Origin: Phellopilus nigrolimitatus
Lineage: Eukaryota > Basidiomycota > Agaricomycetes > Hymenochaetales > Hymenochaetaceae
DNA length: 64,000 nucleotides
Direction: 5' to 3'
NCBI GenBank assembly: GCA_021029095.1
Contig: JAJOHG010000004.1
Span: 682,001 to 746,000 of the forward strand
Part shown: piece by piece, positions 1-11,694 of the stretch
Layout of the letters: the number at the start of each line of letters is the position of its first letter
Numbering within the stretch: position 1 is the stretch's first letter
Notes under the pieces: model-generated
Told to the model about the DNA's origin: nothing
Databases searched by the model: none
Seen by the model: only the letters and a program-made list of their open reading frames with translations
Program-made: the position numbers and the translations under genes

Positions 1-51
1 TCGTCGAGGTTTTGAGCCAGACAAAAAAAGTCAAGGAATAAGGAGCAGCCG

Positions 52-2156
52 TCAATAATCCCTCCTCCACGCATCGATGACAGCTTCCCCGCCCTCGCGT
101 ACGCGCTCGGCCACCCATTGCTGGAAGAATACCTCGCGGAGCAGCGGTACGAACATCTCGCGCGCACCCACACGCACCATCCCGCGCAGGTACGGCCGGT
201 ACCCAAGCGCCTTCTCGACCGCACCGCGCAAGTCTTCCAGCGTGTTCTCCATGTGCGTTCGGATCTCGAGCGAGCGCAGGCCCGTCGTGTAGGCGGCCGG
301 GTCAGAAGAGTGGCCCTTGACGAGCACGGTAATTGCGAAGGGGCGCATGGTCGGCTTAGGGGCCCAGCGCACGTTAAGCAGTGCGCGGTCAATCGGCGGG
401 GAGGGGGAGCGGCGGTTGAGAGCCGCTGACGCATTGCATTGCCCCGTGTCTGTAGGCATGCCGTTGAGGAGCAGGGCAGGGGCCGGGGACGGTTTGGATT
501 CCTGCTGAGCTTGGGGCTCAAGCGGGACTTGTACGTTTGTGAGAAGGCCAAAGGGTTGCCGAGTGCGCGATGATTTTTTCTTCGATTGATGCGTCGAGAT
601 ATGAGTAGTACGGTTCCGTCGTTGCGAAACTGGCTTGTTGGATTCGAGCTTGGGTCTTGGCTTTGTTTTCGGCTTGCTTGATTTATTGCTAGTAGAGGCC
701 TTGCCATTGACTGTTTGCTTTTTTGAGATTGTAGCCAAGGCAGTAGCTCTGGGAACGTTGTGAACTCGGACGGAGGATGGGAAAAAAGCCGCGGCTTGGG
801 TGCGAAGCTTATACGCAGCAGTGACAGCATTGTGGAATTTGGTGGCGGACGAAAGCGAGAGAGCAGCAATGCGTTTGCGGCGTGCGGTGACACCCGGGGG
901 GCGCTTAGAAAGAGGCAGAGCACGGAAAGAGGCACGAGCGCAAGATCTGAGCGTAGTGGTTGGCGTCTTGGGAGTGGCTGTCGACGACTCCGAGCCGGCA
1001 GCCGCAGATATACTTATTTGAGGTTTCTCCTGGCGTTCGGTCTTTAAAGAGAGACCATCGAATGAAGAACATGACGCGTCTTCATCTTCAAACACGTCAG
1101 ACGCAGACCGAGGCGTGGAAGCAGAAGCAGAAGTCGTCTCAGGTTCGTAGAAAAGATCTCCACTGGGGTTCTTAAAGTAGTAGTCCAAGGAGTGTCCGCT
1201 TGAGGAGGAGGATACACTGTTCTCACTTGATGTGCTGCTCATCGACTTTAAGCATGGATAGGATAGTCAGTTTCCTTCGCAAATGTCCCAAGCGTATTGA
1301 TCCCGCTCACCTCGTCAGCTAAGATTAAAGAAAAATGTTGCCTTCGAGAAAGCCTCTCTGTAGATTCTGTGTCCTTCAGAACGGTCTCACATTGGTCGCT
1401 GGAAGGCCGGTTAATCACAGAGCTTGTTATAGCACTATCATTGGCAGCGGCCTTTGAAAAAAAAAAAAGTTGATAAACTCGCGAATCTCGCAAGCGTAAG
1501 CGAAATGTAAGTACCGTGATCTGACTCAAACTCGCTGGACAGCTGCTTGATACCGTCAAAGCCGGCGCTTTTGGCAAGGGCTTTGAAGCAGAAGTCCCAA
1601 AAGGAAAACTCATGCGTTTCATCGCCGACGGATGAAGCGGCTGAGAATGACGGTAGGAGTTAGCATCTGGACGGCTAATGGACTGATACGACTTTACACG
1701 GCGCTCGTTCTGCAAGCGCGGAAGAAGCAGTTCCTTGTACGGGCTCTTTTTAGAGATAGCGCTCGCTGTGCCCAGTAAAAGTGGGCGGAGGGCAGGCATC
1801 TCGGGAGTAGTGAACGTGCGCGTTTGATACTCCTCGCCATCGGGAATACTAAGACGGTCTACAATGCCAGCACCGTTGTGCAAGCCAACCTCCTTGGCCT
1901 CGGGAAGAGGTTCGGTGGTGATGAGGCGTCCTCTAAATATGTAGATGCAGATACCAGCGACGCCTGAAATAACGAGCAGACCACTGGTGAGGCCGAGGAC
2001 TACGGCTAGCGTGGGGAGGCTGGAGGTAGAGGAGGAAGTCTGGGAAGAAGGGGCGAACAGACGAGGAGGCGAAGGGAGGGACGCGTCGTAGAAGGCGGGC
2101 GACATCTTGTTGAACCGCTTTCGCAGAGCACTAGAGCACGGTGCAGAGGAAAGCAA
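52..2156 (-). CDS. Single-pass membrane protein, Ser-rich, unknown function
   Basis: I do not recognise a family. Two adjacent open stretches (2156-1248 and 1242-52) join in frame through a 65-nt intron at 1310-1246 (GTGAGC donor, AAAG acceptor, CTGAC branch-like motif). This gives one protein of about 679 aa. A second optional intron at 1514-1452 (63 nt, no stop) would shorten it by 21 aa. A hydrophobic segment at residues ~47-75 (core LAVVLGLTSGLLVISGV) is followed by Arg, so it is a probable type I or III single-pass anchor. The middle is low-complexity Ser/Thr/Lys-rich and probably disordered. The last ~100 residues are more globular (FAITVLVKGH..., then a helical ending ...VIDAWRRDY). 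The start is the first in-frame ATG. The joined model is well supported by frame; the function is open. Confidence 0.6.
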
Positions 2157-2576
2157 GGCTGAGGAAACGATACGAGAAACGTGCGTCTTATATTGACGGC
2201 AGAGGCTGACAGTGGTCAGTCTGAAAACAAATCAAATGTGTTCATCGAGGACTTCCGCAGTCAGAATGAAAATCGCACGACCAATGCTATCAGAGACACC
2301 GTATTAAGACGACTAGCAGAATTTTCCGGTAGAGATCAGAGCAGTAATCACAAAGAAAGCCGGCTTTGCCTCACTTCCTGTAGATCCCACAAAAAAGACC
2401 TAATAGATCTTCACACGCTCTCTGCCAGAGGAAAATAAGAAAACCAATACCCTCGATAAGTTACATCTTGATGAAGCAAGTCCATTATTCTAGAAAAGTT
2501 AACATTTTCATTTACTACAACTTGCATGGAATGTACTCACTAAAAAAAGTAAAGCGGCCCACTCTGTTTACAAACG
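2157..2576. other. Intergenic region, AT-rich
   Basis: This is the space between the start of the membrane protein gene (-) and the COQ9 stop codon (-). I see no conserved reading frame or RNA gene. It should hold the COQ9 3' UTR and the promoter of the membrane protein gene. Confidence 0.5.
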
Positions 2577-3371
2577 TCATTGCAATCCAAGACTGCGGTA
2601 AATACCCGACCAGCTCCTGCCAATGTACCGGGAAAACTGTGAAGTATCGCCGAAGACAGATTCAAGTTTGTTGGCAGAATCTAGAAGTGAATCGAGAAAG
2701 TCGGCGGCTGTGGTTGGAGAGCCGATTTGATGCAACTCTGGTTGCAACTAGTTAATAAGAGTATTACGCAATGCGAAAAACCGAACTGTACCCGCTGCGA
2801 TGTAAACGGTTGAAAGAGTAGCTCTCTTCGCGTACCAGGCATTCTACGGATTAAATGAGCAGATGCGATCGGCCTCAAAATAAGAATGAATCGACTCACT
2901 CCAGTATTTTTGTCACCCGAAAGATAGCAAGCCTGGTCTGCTATAGATGCAGCATGCCACACGGCTGGCCTAGGATCCAACGGAGGGATGCCAGAGGGCG
3001 GGGAACTTGCTAATGCGAATATCTCACGAACCAAACGTTTAGTTTGCGGGATTTGCCTCGCTAACCGTCTGCCATACCTCAGGAAGGAACTGCAAAACAG
3101 GTTCGTTCCAGCGCAGTCGGTGCTTCAGTAGACCACTGGCAGTCTTCTCCTTGCTTGTCTCCATATCGTTCCTGCCCTCTTCAAGCCATGCTCTGAGCAG
3201 CGTTCGTCTAGCCTCGTCACCGCTTCCGAAGAGCGAGGTCACAGCGGTGTCCGACAATGGTTCAGTATGGGGTGCCGGAAGAGAGAGAGCAGCCAAGGAA
3301 AGCGACTCTCGCGTGAATCCGTGGTTCTTTATCAGAGGAAATGCGCACTGAAGCAGACGTTTGCTCTGCAT
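2577..3371 (-). CDS. COQ9: COQ9-like ubiquinone biosynthesis protein
   Basis: COQ9 binds lipids in the mitochondrial coenzyme Q synthome and supports COQ7 hydroxylation. Four exons (3371-3062, 3009-2900, 2843-2792, 2737-2577) close to 210 aa. The N-terminal TetR-like part reads LIKNHGFTRESLSLAAL and LSDTAVTSLFGSGDEARRTL, followed by LRWNEPVL. The later exons give SGIPPLDPRPAVWHAA and the family ending YIGRSWSGIYRSLG. The first intron (3061-3010) keeps frame only with a GC donor (A|GCGAGG); the nearby GT donors break the frame. No long targeting leader is visible before MQSKRLLQ, so a short upstream leader exon may be missed. It shares a 171-bp divergent promoter with eIF3j. Confidence 0.88.
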
Positions 3372-3542
3372 GATAGTCTCAAGCGATGTCGATTTCGGCG
3401 CGTCGCGTCGGGGTCAGTTTCCAGTTTCGGAACAACCCGAAGTTTATCTTTTTTGTCCTCGCCACACCAAACTCTTCTACTTACATTCGCGTAGATTACA
3501 CACTGCGCTGGCTCAATAACATCGGACGAGTGGATTGACGAA
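3372..3542. promoter_or_regulatory. Divergent promoter COQ9 / eIF3j
   Basis: Only 171 bp separate the two start codons, so both transcripts must start within this space (inference from layout). No clear TATA box is visible. Confidence 0.5.
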
Positions 3543-4571
3543 ATGTCTGACTGGGGTGCGCAAATCTGGCCAGGTTCGACAACATGAACACTCACAAGCA
3601 AGATCATAGACGCCTCCGACAGCGATTCGCCTGCTGCCGCCGCCGCACCCTCTGCCCCGGCCAAGTCCGCTCCCGCCAAGCCTATCGTGAAGAGCAAATG
3701 GGAGGGCGAAGACGAGGAAGACGGCAATGTCGCTGTAAGTCTCAAGAACTCTTGCTGTTCACGTGCATACATATCTCATAAAGCGAGTGCATGTAGTCTG
3801 ACTGGGAGGAATCCGAAGAGGAGGAGGAGGAGAAGCCTAAGCCTGCCGGGCCTGCGCCTCCGACGAAGAAAAAGGGTACCATCAAGCAGAAGATCGCGGA
3901 GAAGGAGGCACTGAAGGCAGAGAGGGCGGCTAACGGCGAGGACGAATTATACGACTCGGACGACGTACTCGACCCGCGCGAGAAGGCACGAAGGGACAGG
4001 GAGAGAGAAGTCAACGCAGACCTGAGCAATGCTGCTGACCTTCTTGGTGCTGCTGCGCTCGGTGGTACGTGTACTTATATTTCCACTTCGCCTGCTACGC
4101 GTACTAATATATTTTATGCTTTTCGCAGGCACCTCAGACAAGGAGCTCGACAAACTCGTCTCCTTCGACCCGCGCACGAAGGAAGACTTCCAGGGCTTCT
4201 CGCAGCGCATCATCGAGTACCTCGTGAAACGACACCAAAATAAACCGTTGTACGCGTCGTTCGTCGAGCACCACGTGCGCGAGCTTGCGCTACCGCTCAA
4301 GGACGTTGAGGTACGCAAGGCTGCGAGCGGGCTCACGACACTCGCGAATGAGAAGCAGAAGGAGCAGCGCGAGAAGGCGAGCGGGAAGAAGAAATCTAAG
4401 GCCGCGGGTAAGCCGGCGCTAGGCTCTACGAAGGCGGCGAGCAGGTCTGTATACTTTTTCTCGATTATTTTGCTTTATTCGTGCTGATGGAAACTGTTAT
4501 GAAGATATGATACGAACGTGTACGAGGAGCCGCTCGACGATTTCGGAGGGAACCCAGACGATTTTATGTAG
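3543..4571 (+). CDS. HCR1: Translation initiation factor eIF3 subunit j
   Basis: eIF3j binds the 40S decoding centre, and in yeast it assists eIF3 recruitment and ribosome recycling. Five exons (3543-3555, 3610-3734, 3797-4064, 4129-4444, 4505-4571) give 262 aa, near the usual family length. The first exon encodes only MSDW plus one base, and splicing yields MSDWDASDSDSPA. The acidic N-terminus contains KSKWEGEDEED and SDWEESEEEEEE. A Lys-rich coiled segment follows (KKKGTIKQKIAEKEALKAER). The core reads TSDKELDKLVSFDPRTKEDF and VKRHQNKPLYASFVEH, the C-terminus is Lys-rich, and the protein ends with DDFGGNPDDFM. All introns are GT-AG. Confidence 0.93.
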
Positions 4572-4746
4572 TTTTTGTAGGGTGTCACTATTTGCTGTCT
4601 TTTTAAACTGTGATCTTCTGTTTTAACTTCGAATATTGGTTGTTGTACTGTATACGTCGTTGCTAACGTTCTTATGGTGCATGGCGAATATCCAGCATAA
4701 TAAAAGTAAAAAAGGTGTGAAGAACATGATATTGCCAATAATTTGA

Positions 4747-6795
4747 TCAATCTTCATCCCCGCTAACATCCTCCTCGTCATCACTGGCCACGCCGATGAC
4801 GCCCCCACTCTCTTTCTCTCTCAGCTCCCGACCCGCCTCCTTTAGTTTCTGGGAAAAGGCCTTGCGCGCTCCGACGTTGGCGCCGACATCCCAAACTTGC
4901 AGCTTGGCTTTCGAACCGGCCGCGGCAATGGTCAGGGGGTCGTCAGGCGAGAACCTAGCCGAGAAGACCTTACCCTACGATTCAAGAATTGTTTAAAAAT
5001 GGTCGAGATAAGTAGGAAATTCACGGGACTCACGACGCCCAGGTCTCGTGAGTTCACGAGGCTCACGCCCCTTTTCCCGCCGCTTTTCTCGTTGACGTTC
5101 CACACCTTCACCATCTTGTCCGTGCCTCCGGTCACCAAACAGCCGCGAATATGCGGGTTTACGTCGAGAGCAGAGGCGGCACCGTCGTGGGCGGCGAGCA
5201 TGAAACGAGACGGGGAAGGGAGGTTGAGATCTGATGGCAGGGCGCGGACGTCGAAATTCAGGACAATTCCGTTCTCCAGAGAGACCTGACAACAAAGTAT
5301 GAGTAATTTTGACTCTTTTTTTCTCTGATTTTCTTCTCATAGACGCACATAAAACCCGTTGTCTTCCCAGGGGTCCCATCTTACTGCTTCCACATCCGCA
5401 CCGACGACTGCACCGACACCCGATGCTGGCGAGCGCGTATCAAAAGTCCGTACTGTGCGGTCGTAGCTTCCCGTCAGCAACATCGTCGGCTCCTTCTCGT
5501 TCCACTGCACCGCTTGAACCTTGTCCTTGTGCACGTCAAAGCTCCGCAGCGCGCCGCTGCCCTCGCCATCGCCCGTCGGGTCGCGACTCAGGTCCCACAG
5601 CTTCACCGTACGGTCCGCGGATGCAGAGGCAAGCAGGTTGCGGTGCGCGCGGTTCCATGCGAGCGCGAGGACCGCGTCGACGTGGTGCGCGGTGCTCGTC
5701 GTGCGCGCCTTCGTCTTCTTCTTCTTCTTCTTTCCCGTACCGAGCGGCACGGGGACATGTGCGGCGGTTTTGTCCGGCCGTCCGAGGATAGAGTCTGGGT
5801 AAAGCGCGTCGACAGTGTCGAGCGACCAGATCTCGATTTCCGGGTCAAAGGTGCCTACGGCAATATAGTTTCCGAAGCCCGCTGTGGGCTTCGTGGACGC
5901 GTCGTCTATTGACATGCCGTCGGCGTCTTGCGATTTTGAGGCGTTGAATGGTGGGAAGTCGAGCCATTCGAGACAGAGGGGAAAGGCGGGAAGCATGATG
6001 TCGTGATGCACGTATAGATTTTCCTGAGACTCGTCGTAGACATAGACCTCAAGCTGCGAAATCTCGTCCTCGGTTTTTGCGGCGACTAGGATGTTGTCAG
6101 AGGGAAGGACTTCGAGCTCTTCGCGTTCTTCCTCTTCCTCGTCCTACAAGACCTTTAGTTTTATGCAGTTCCACATGAGTCCATACCCACCTCTTTTAAT
6201 GTAATATATGGATCATCGTCATTATCCTTGTAGTATGTGAGACCTTTTATATTACTAAATGGCCCGGATGCTAAAGAAACGCGATCAACGCCACACAGCG
6301 GAGAGTATGGTATGGCATACCTATGGACTTCGACTCCTTATCATAGTCATCCAGGTTATACTTCGACAGATCATCATCACCGCCATTCGCCTTGGGTGTG
6401 GGGTCTGTGTCCATCTGCACATCCTCTTCACTGTCCCCGCGCAAGTGTCAGCGAGTCCAAGCAAAAGCGCGCATAGGAACAGCATAGATACGCACTCGAC
6501 CCAGGCGTCCTCGTCCTCGTCATCGCCGCCGTCGTCCGCCTCATCACCTTCCGCGCCCTTTCCCATCTGGTTCGCAGCCTCGTGCGCACGCTCGAGTTCT
6601 ATTCGCGCATCTTCAAGCTCTATGCGGGCGAGCGCGCTGACGCGCCCGAGCTCCTTTTCGTCGAGATTGTACTTTTGAGGGTGCTGCGCTGCGACTCCTC
6701 GTTTAACCCTGAATTATGCGCGGAGTATTAGTTCCAGTTCAGCCAGTGGCATACAGGTAGACTGACCAGGAGACGCAGGAGATGAGGCTGCTCAT
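4747..6795 (-). CDS. PWP1: WD-repeat ribosome biogenesis protein PWP1
   Basis: PWP1 is a nucleolar WD40 protein needed for 60S subunit and pre-rRNA maturation. The 29-nt first exon (MSSLISCVSW) splices over 6766-6709 into VKRGVAAQHPQKYNLDEKEL, the family N-terminus. An acidic linker (DEADDGGDDEDEDAW) and KYNLDDYDKESK follow. The WD repeats include FGNYIAVGTFDPEIEIWSLD, HHVDAVLALAWN, LLASASADRTVKLWDL, MLLTGSYDRTVRTFD and CLVTGGTDKMVKVWNV. A Lys-rich insert (GKKKKKKTKAR) separates two repeats. The acidic tail SDDEEDVSGDED ends at the TGA at 4749-4747. The gene has several short introns and converges on eIF3j (3' ends 175 bp apart). Confidence 0.92.
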
Positions 6796-7485
6796 GGCTG
6801 CTAAATCTTGAAGTTTTTCTTACATGCCGATCAGCTGCAACAACGCCGAAGATTGCCTTTTATGGGCCGTTTACTTTATGGCACTGCGTTTTCGAGTGTA
6901 TCGAACAGCATCTAGCCTTGCAAAAAGAAAAACCCCCTATACTCGTCGCGGAAAAAATACAAGGTTATAAGAGATTATGACTTGGTTATCAAAAAAGTGC
7001 TTTATATAGTAAGTACTCGTGGTGGAAGGAAAAAGCCTCTGATAAGGACAGGAGGCGAGTGTAAGTAATGATTGAGGCATGTTGCTCCACTTAAAAATCA
7101 ACGTTCTGCCCACAAGTGTCATATATCGTGTATTCGCCCTTGCTATGGGCGAAAAATTATGCGTGGGTTCAGTGCCTACTTCCACACCAGGCTTTCCAGG
7201 CTTTCAAAGATCCATTCACCCTGCCCCCTCTCTGCGCCTCCTTTTTTCACGTTCTCCCCTCTAATTGTACTCGTGTTTGCCCACGACTCGGTTGATTGAC
7301 CCATTTTGTTGATTGCTAAAAATATTGTCAATATCAGGTCTTGATTGTGGCTCTTGCGTGCTTCGACCATCCGGTGCAGCGCCAACGGTTTCCTTTTTGA
7401 GGCTGGTTGCTATGATCACTTGCCGATCGCGATTGGCAAGTCTTAAATCGAACCTTCGGCAGCGCCGAAGTCTCAACCAACCATC
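6796..7485. other. Divergent intergenic region PWP1 / hydrolase
   Basis: 690 bp between two start codons. It is AT-rich in the middle, with pyrimidine-rich tracts towards the hydrolase start. The short reading frames on both strands show no family resemblance. I see no repeat or RNA gene. Confidence 0.5.
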
Positions 7486-8414
7486 ATGTCGGAGTCGCCT
7501 CAAGTTGCTAAGGAAATACACTTGAAGCAGGAGTCTTCGTCTCTGGCGCCGCGCGTCAAGCCCGCGCCGGACGCGTCCGCGATCCCCGTGCCGTTCGTAT
7601 ATGCGCCGAGCGACGACGGCACGGACGAGAACCTGCTTATCCTCCTGCACGGCCTCGGCAAGCATCCGCGTTCCTTCTCTGCGAAGCGCGGCATCTGAAT
7701 CGGCGCTGCAGGTGACACGCATGTACCATTCGGGAAGCTCGGAAAGCAGCTCAGGCTCCCCCAAACGGCGACGCTCGCACTGAGGGCGCCTCAGCAGTAC
7801 GTCCCATGACCTCTTTGGAAAAATCACTAAACTGACTTGCCTGTGTAAGGATCCCGTACCTCTACGAAGAGGCGTACCAATGGTACCCATCCTTCGATGA
7901 CCTCGGCGAGCCGATCGTGCGCCCGAACCCCGCGCCGGGTGTCTCGCTGCTCTCGACGGCCATCGCACACCTCACAACCACATGTGCATGGCGGCCCGCG
8001 CAGATCCACCTCTTCGGCTTCGCGCAGGGCGGGTCTGTCGCGCTCGAGGCCGCGGTTGCGCACTGGAAGGCGCGGCCGCGGCTGCCCGAGGCGGACGCGG
8101 AGAAGGCGCACGCGCTCGGGAGCGCGGTGAGCGTCGGCGGGCCGCTGCTGCTGCACCATGCGATCAGCACGGCGTGCGCGACTCCTGCGCTGGTGCTGCA
8201 CCGCGCGCCACCGAGTGCGCTCGCGCTGGGTGCGGGGGACCGGGCGGCGCTGGCGCGGCTGTTTGTATGGGCGAAGGAGGTGGAGCTCGCTGTGGGCGAG
8301 AGCATGCCTGCGAGCCGGGAGGAGTGGGAGCCCGTGATGGAGTTTTGGAGCCAGCGACTGGGGAAGAGGACGGGAGAAGGACTGTATGAGGTATTGGGTG
8401 GAACGGCGGTGTAG
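7486..8414 (+). CDS. Alpha/beta-hydrolase (phospholipase/carboxylesterase type), likely pseudoenzyme
   Basis: Three exons (7486-7657, 7712-7796, 7850-8414) close to 273 aa. The fold signatures are ENLLILLHGLGDTHVPFG (strand plus oxyanion-type HGxGD) and IHLFGFAQGGSVAL (nucleophile elbow). This resembles the Abhydrolase_2 group of fungal proteins related to yeast YDL057W. The elbow reads G-F-A-Q-G-G, so the catalytic Ser is Ala at about residue 143. The region that normally supplies the acid reads TPALVLHRAPPSALALG without an obvious Asp, and no C-terminal catalytic His is evident. The first intron (7658-7711, 54 nt) has a GC donor (G|GCAAGC) with AG acceptor. The GC-rich third exon creates long open antisense frames that are shadows. 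The substrate is unknown. Confidence 0.75.
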
Positions 8415-8649
8415 ATGTTTTGATGATACCTTGCCAGCTTGCGTACTTTGGAACTCGGACACTTACTGTGACTTTCGTTCACGATACCGGAGTTCAATAT
8501 TGGGGGGGGGGGGGGCGGACTGTAACGATTTCGTAGGCTGAAATACGCGAATTTTGAAACAGACCAGCATCTAAAATGAAATTATTATTCCATTCATCAA
8601 AAAACCACAGCAATAAAATGTTGAGCCAAATTATAGTACCCTTCCTTGG

Positions 8650-8731
8650 GCATCATTGGTGTAGTGGTTAGCATGGGATCTTCCCATACCCAAAGCAGGT
8701 CTCGACGCGAGTTCGAATCTCGCATGATGCA
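8650..8731 (+). tRNA. tRNA-Gly(CCC) with a 10-nt intron
   Basis: The acceptor stem GCATCAT pairs with ATGATGC. The D arm is GTGT/GCAT around AGTGGTTA. The anticodon stem GGATC pairs with GGTCT (two G-U pairs). The loop TTCCCA places anticodon CCC at 8683-8685 with A37. A 10-nt intron (8687-8696) sits at the canonical 37/38 position. The T arm GCGAG-TTCGAAT-CTCGC and discriminator A complete it. An RNA polymerase III stop (T6) follows about 16 nt downstream. The mature length is 72 nt. Confidence 0.88.
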
Positions 8732-9558
8732 TATGCCATATGTTATGGATTTTTTATTTCCTCTATGCATTGCAGAAACGTACAGTATTTCGGTAATATA
8801 TAAATTCTATTTTTTCAAGCAGGAATCAACGCCCAATGGGATATGAAAAGATATATAAGTGAATTGTTTTTGTGCTGCGATGATTCATGCCTCGAGGCAG
8901 TAGGTTTTGAGTTTCTTGTCTTCTTCGGCACATGCTATTCCCCCCCTGCTCAGTGTTGACCCAGCTTCGCTTGCAAGCGCTCTCCAGTTTTTCACTTGAC
9001 GGCCACGGCGACGACCACGCACAGTTTTCTAGCCCAAGACTCGAGGGAAACGAATACCATCGTCGTCTCGTGTCACATTATTTGACGATCGCCGCCTCGT
9101 TGTCGACGCCGCCACGTTCTAGTGCAGCACAGGCCGACGTTACTGCCCGAGGCACTGCGTCTCCCGACGCCGCACATATCATCCCCATCAGTCCGATTTT
9201 CCCACTTTCTGCCTCAGCCACGTCTCTCCCCGCCTCCTTTCGCCCTTCGCCGTCCCCAGTGTCTTCCAGGGTGGCGCAGTCTCCGCCTCGTCGCCGTCGC
9301 CGCCCCTTCGCCCTTCTCGACGGCGGCTTCCGCTCTCGCCAACGCTCCCACACCATCGCTTGCCCGTCTTCCCCGGTCACCCATCCACATACACACGCAC
9401 ACGAGCTCGAGGCTCGGCCCTCGGATACGGGCAAACGAATCGCAAACTTAGAGCACCACTCCCCATCTCGTCACGCAAATATAGGGCTCACGTTCCCCAT
9501 CCGTTCGTCTCAGTCCCATCCTCCTCCAAAGAACGAGCACGGCTCCGGTGCTGCTGCG
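8732..9558. other. tRNA terminator and 5' region of the RhoGAP gene
   Basis: The T-rich tract just after the tRNA is its terminator. From ~8932 to 9558 the RhoGAP frame stays open and contains an upstream in-frame ATG at 8932, which would add 209 residues. That stretch is Ser/Pro/Arg-rich without a motif, so I treat it as 5' UTR or an alternative N-terminus. Confidence 0.45.
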
Positions 9559-11694
9559 ATGATACACGACGCCACGCACGTCAACCGCCAGATGAGCCCG
9601 TCTCCTCCGCCACCAACCAAGGCGAATCTCAAGGCCTGGTGGAATCAGTTCAAGTTTATGCAGCGCATGAAGCCCCCCGGCCAGAAGGACCTCCCGCCAG
9701 GTTATGGATATGGCTACGGGAAAGGTGTGTGGTGTGTCTTTTCACCCGTTTTCTCCTCCTACCTCTGTATTTCTTCGTTCCTCCTTTTTTCCATGCGTTC
9801 CCTGTGCTCGACCTTGTGGAAGATAGAGTACTGACTGGGCGCTGCTGGTTGGAGATAGACGACAGTCCTCACCCCGTATTTGGCGCACCGCTGCACGAAA
9901 GCCTTGAATATGCTTCCGTCCAGGTCTCAACAGCAAACTCGAATGGCGAGTTATACATATGGGGAGATATCCCTGTTGTCGTAGCGAAGTGGTGAGCGTC
10001 TTTCTATTTATATTATTTTCGCCATTCCTCATACTAGGTATCTGCTTTTTTAGTGGCCTGTATCTCAAGGAGAACGGTACGTGTCTCCTTTGGTCGACTG
10101 CACATATTTGAATTCAAAGGATCGTCGTTTTATACAGCTACGGAGGTGGAGGGCACGTTCCGCGTGAGCGGGTCGACCAAGCGCATGCGCGATCTGCAGG
10201 CACTCTTTGAGACGCCACCTAAGGTGCGCTCGCGCTCGCTTTTTACACAATCAAATAAATTCTGACAGGCACGTGTATCTTGTGAACCTGAATCTGTTGT
10301 GGGTGGGACACACAGTACGGGCGAAACCTCGATTGGAAGAAGGAAACCTATACTTCACACGATGTCGCAAGCGTGTTTCGCCGATACCTCACTCAGATGC
10401 CTGAACCTGTGATACCCTACAACCTGTATACTAAGGTATTTGTTGGTTGCTACTATATCGGGGAGCTTTATCTGACTATCTCGCTTTCTCGTCTTCATTT
10501 TCTTACAGTTCCGGGAGGCATTATGTGCGTATAAGATGACCTGAACTCTTTTGACTTTAGGCGAAGACCGGGTGACTGACGTTATGTTTATCTCGCAGCT
10601 AAAAAACAGTCCACGGACGATGTGATCAAGACGTACAAACAGCTAATACGGAGCATGCCACGGCAGAACCAATACCTGTTGCTATATGTGCTCGATCTGC
10701 TCTCGGTGTTTGCGCGCAAAGCCGAGAAGAACCTAATGACTGCCACGAGTGAGTTGCCTGTTTTCTGGTGTCCTAGTCCCAAGCTTTTTTTAATCCTTAG
10801 TGTGCGTTTTTCCATGTATATCGTCTGCTGCTTTTTTTTCCCTCCTTCATCTAAGAAAGGATTAGATTCAAACATGTTTTGCTAACGTTCGCATTCACTC
10901 CACACACAGATCTTGCAGTGATCTTCCGCCCGGGCCTCATTAACCATCCGCAGCACGAGCTAGCTCCCAAGGAACATCAGCTCAGCCAAGAAGCGCTGGA
11001 GTTCCTTATCGAGCACCAGGATTGGTTCATGCTCGACGTTCCGCCACCACCGCCGCCGCCGAAATCACCTCACACCGCGTTGTCCCCGGCTCCGATAGAG
11101 AACGAGCCAACGGCGTATGACTACTCCGGAGAGCGCTCGGTGTCTCCAGGTCCGACGGTCATGTCGGCGCTAGGGGAGCCGGGATGGCGCCTGGTCGAAA
11201 AGAGCGACGCAGGGCCTCGTGCGCACTCGAGGCACTCGGGGCGGAGGCGTTCGAGCTCGGCGAGCGGCGAGCCGACAGGGCATGGACATACGACCACAGG
11301 CACAGGGTCGCATATTAGGATTGCGAGTGCCGGGCGCGCACGTGAAGTGAGCGTGTCTTCGTCAAATGGGAGCGGGAGTGGGTTGGGGGTAGGGATTGGG
11401 GGCGCCGGGGCGGTGGGCGTGACGCGCAGCAGGACGTTGCCTTCGCGGCGCACGGCAGGGCGAGACGCCGGGGGCAGCGAGGGCGGCGTGCGCAAGGAGG
11501 GGCTTGGGAGGGAAGCGACTACTCGGGAAGGGGTGAGAGAACGGAGAGAGGGCCGGGAGGGCCGAGAAGGGAGGAACGTGCTGAAAAAGCAGAAGCGCGC
11601 GAGTATGCAGACGCAGCGAAGCACGCAGCAGGTGCCCCAGCCGCTGGCTGCGCCTGGTGGAGGCGTAGGTGTGGGCGGAGGCGGGCCATCATAG
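9559..11694 (+). CDS. SAC7/BAG7-type Rho GTPase-activating protein
   Basis: It accelerates GTP hydrolysis by a Rho-family GTPase, which in yeast for SAC7 controls cell-wall integrity and actin. Eight exons (9559-9724, 9859-9991, 10054-10076, 10138-10223, 10316-10435, 10509-10524, 10599-10748, 10910-11694) close to 492 aa. The RhoGAP domain runs from [16 protein letters not shown] through [36 protein letters not shown] (arginine finger at ~residue 116), [20 protein letters not shown] and [14 protein letters not shown]. The C-terminal third is low-complexity: a PPPPPPPP run, then Gly/Arg/Ser-rich. The 16-nt microexon 10509-10524 encodes FREAL. The start at 9559 is chosen by compactness; 9592 and 8932 are possible alternatives. 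Confidence 0.88.

Noticed and set aside
7261..8497. Several long antisense frames (200+ codons) opposite the hydrolase gene
   Set aside because: They arise from GC-rich codon bias of the sense gene and have no family motifs.
8503..8516. Poly-G run as a functional G-quadruplex
   Set aside because: A simple homopolymer in the 3' flank of the hydrolase gene; length may also be a sequencing artefact.
8932..9558. 209-codon in-frame extension of the RhoGAP gene to ATG 8932
   Set aside because: The stretch is low-complexity Ser/Pro/Arg without motif or clear selection and begins about 200 bp after the tRNA. Kept only as an alternative start.
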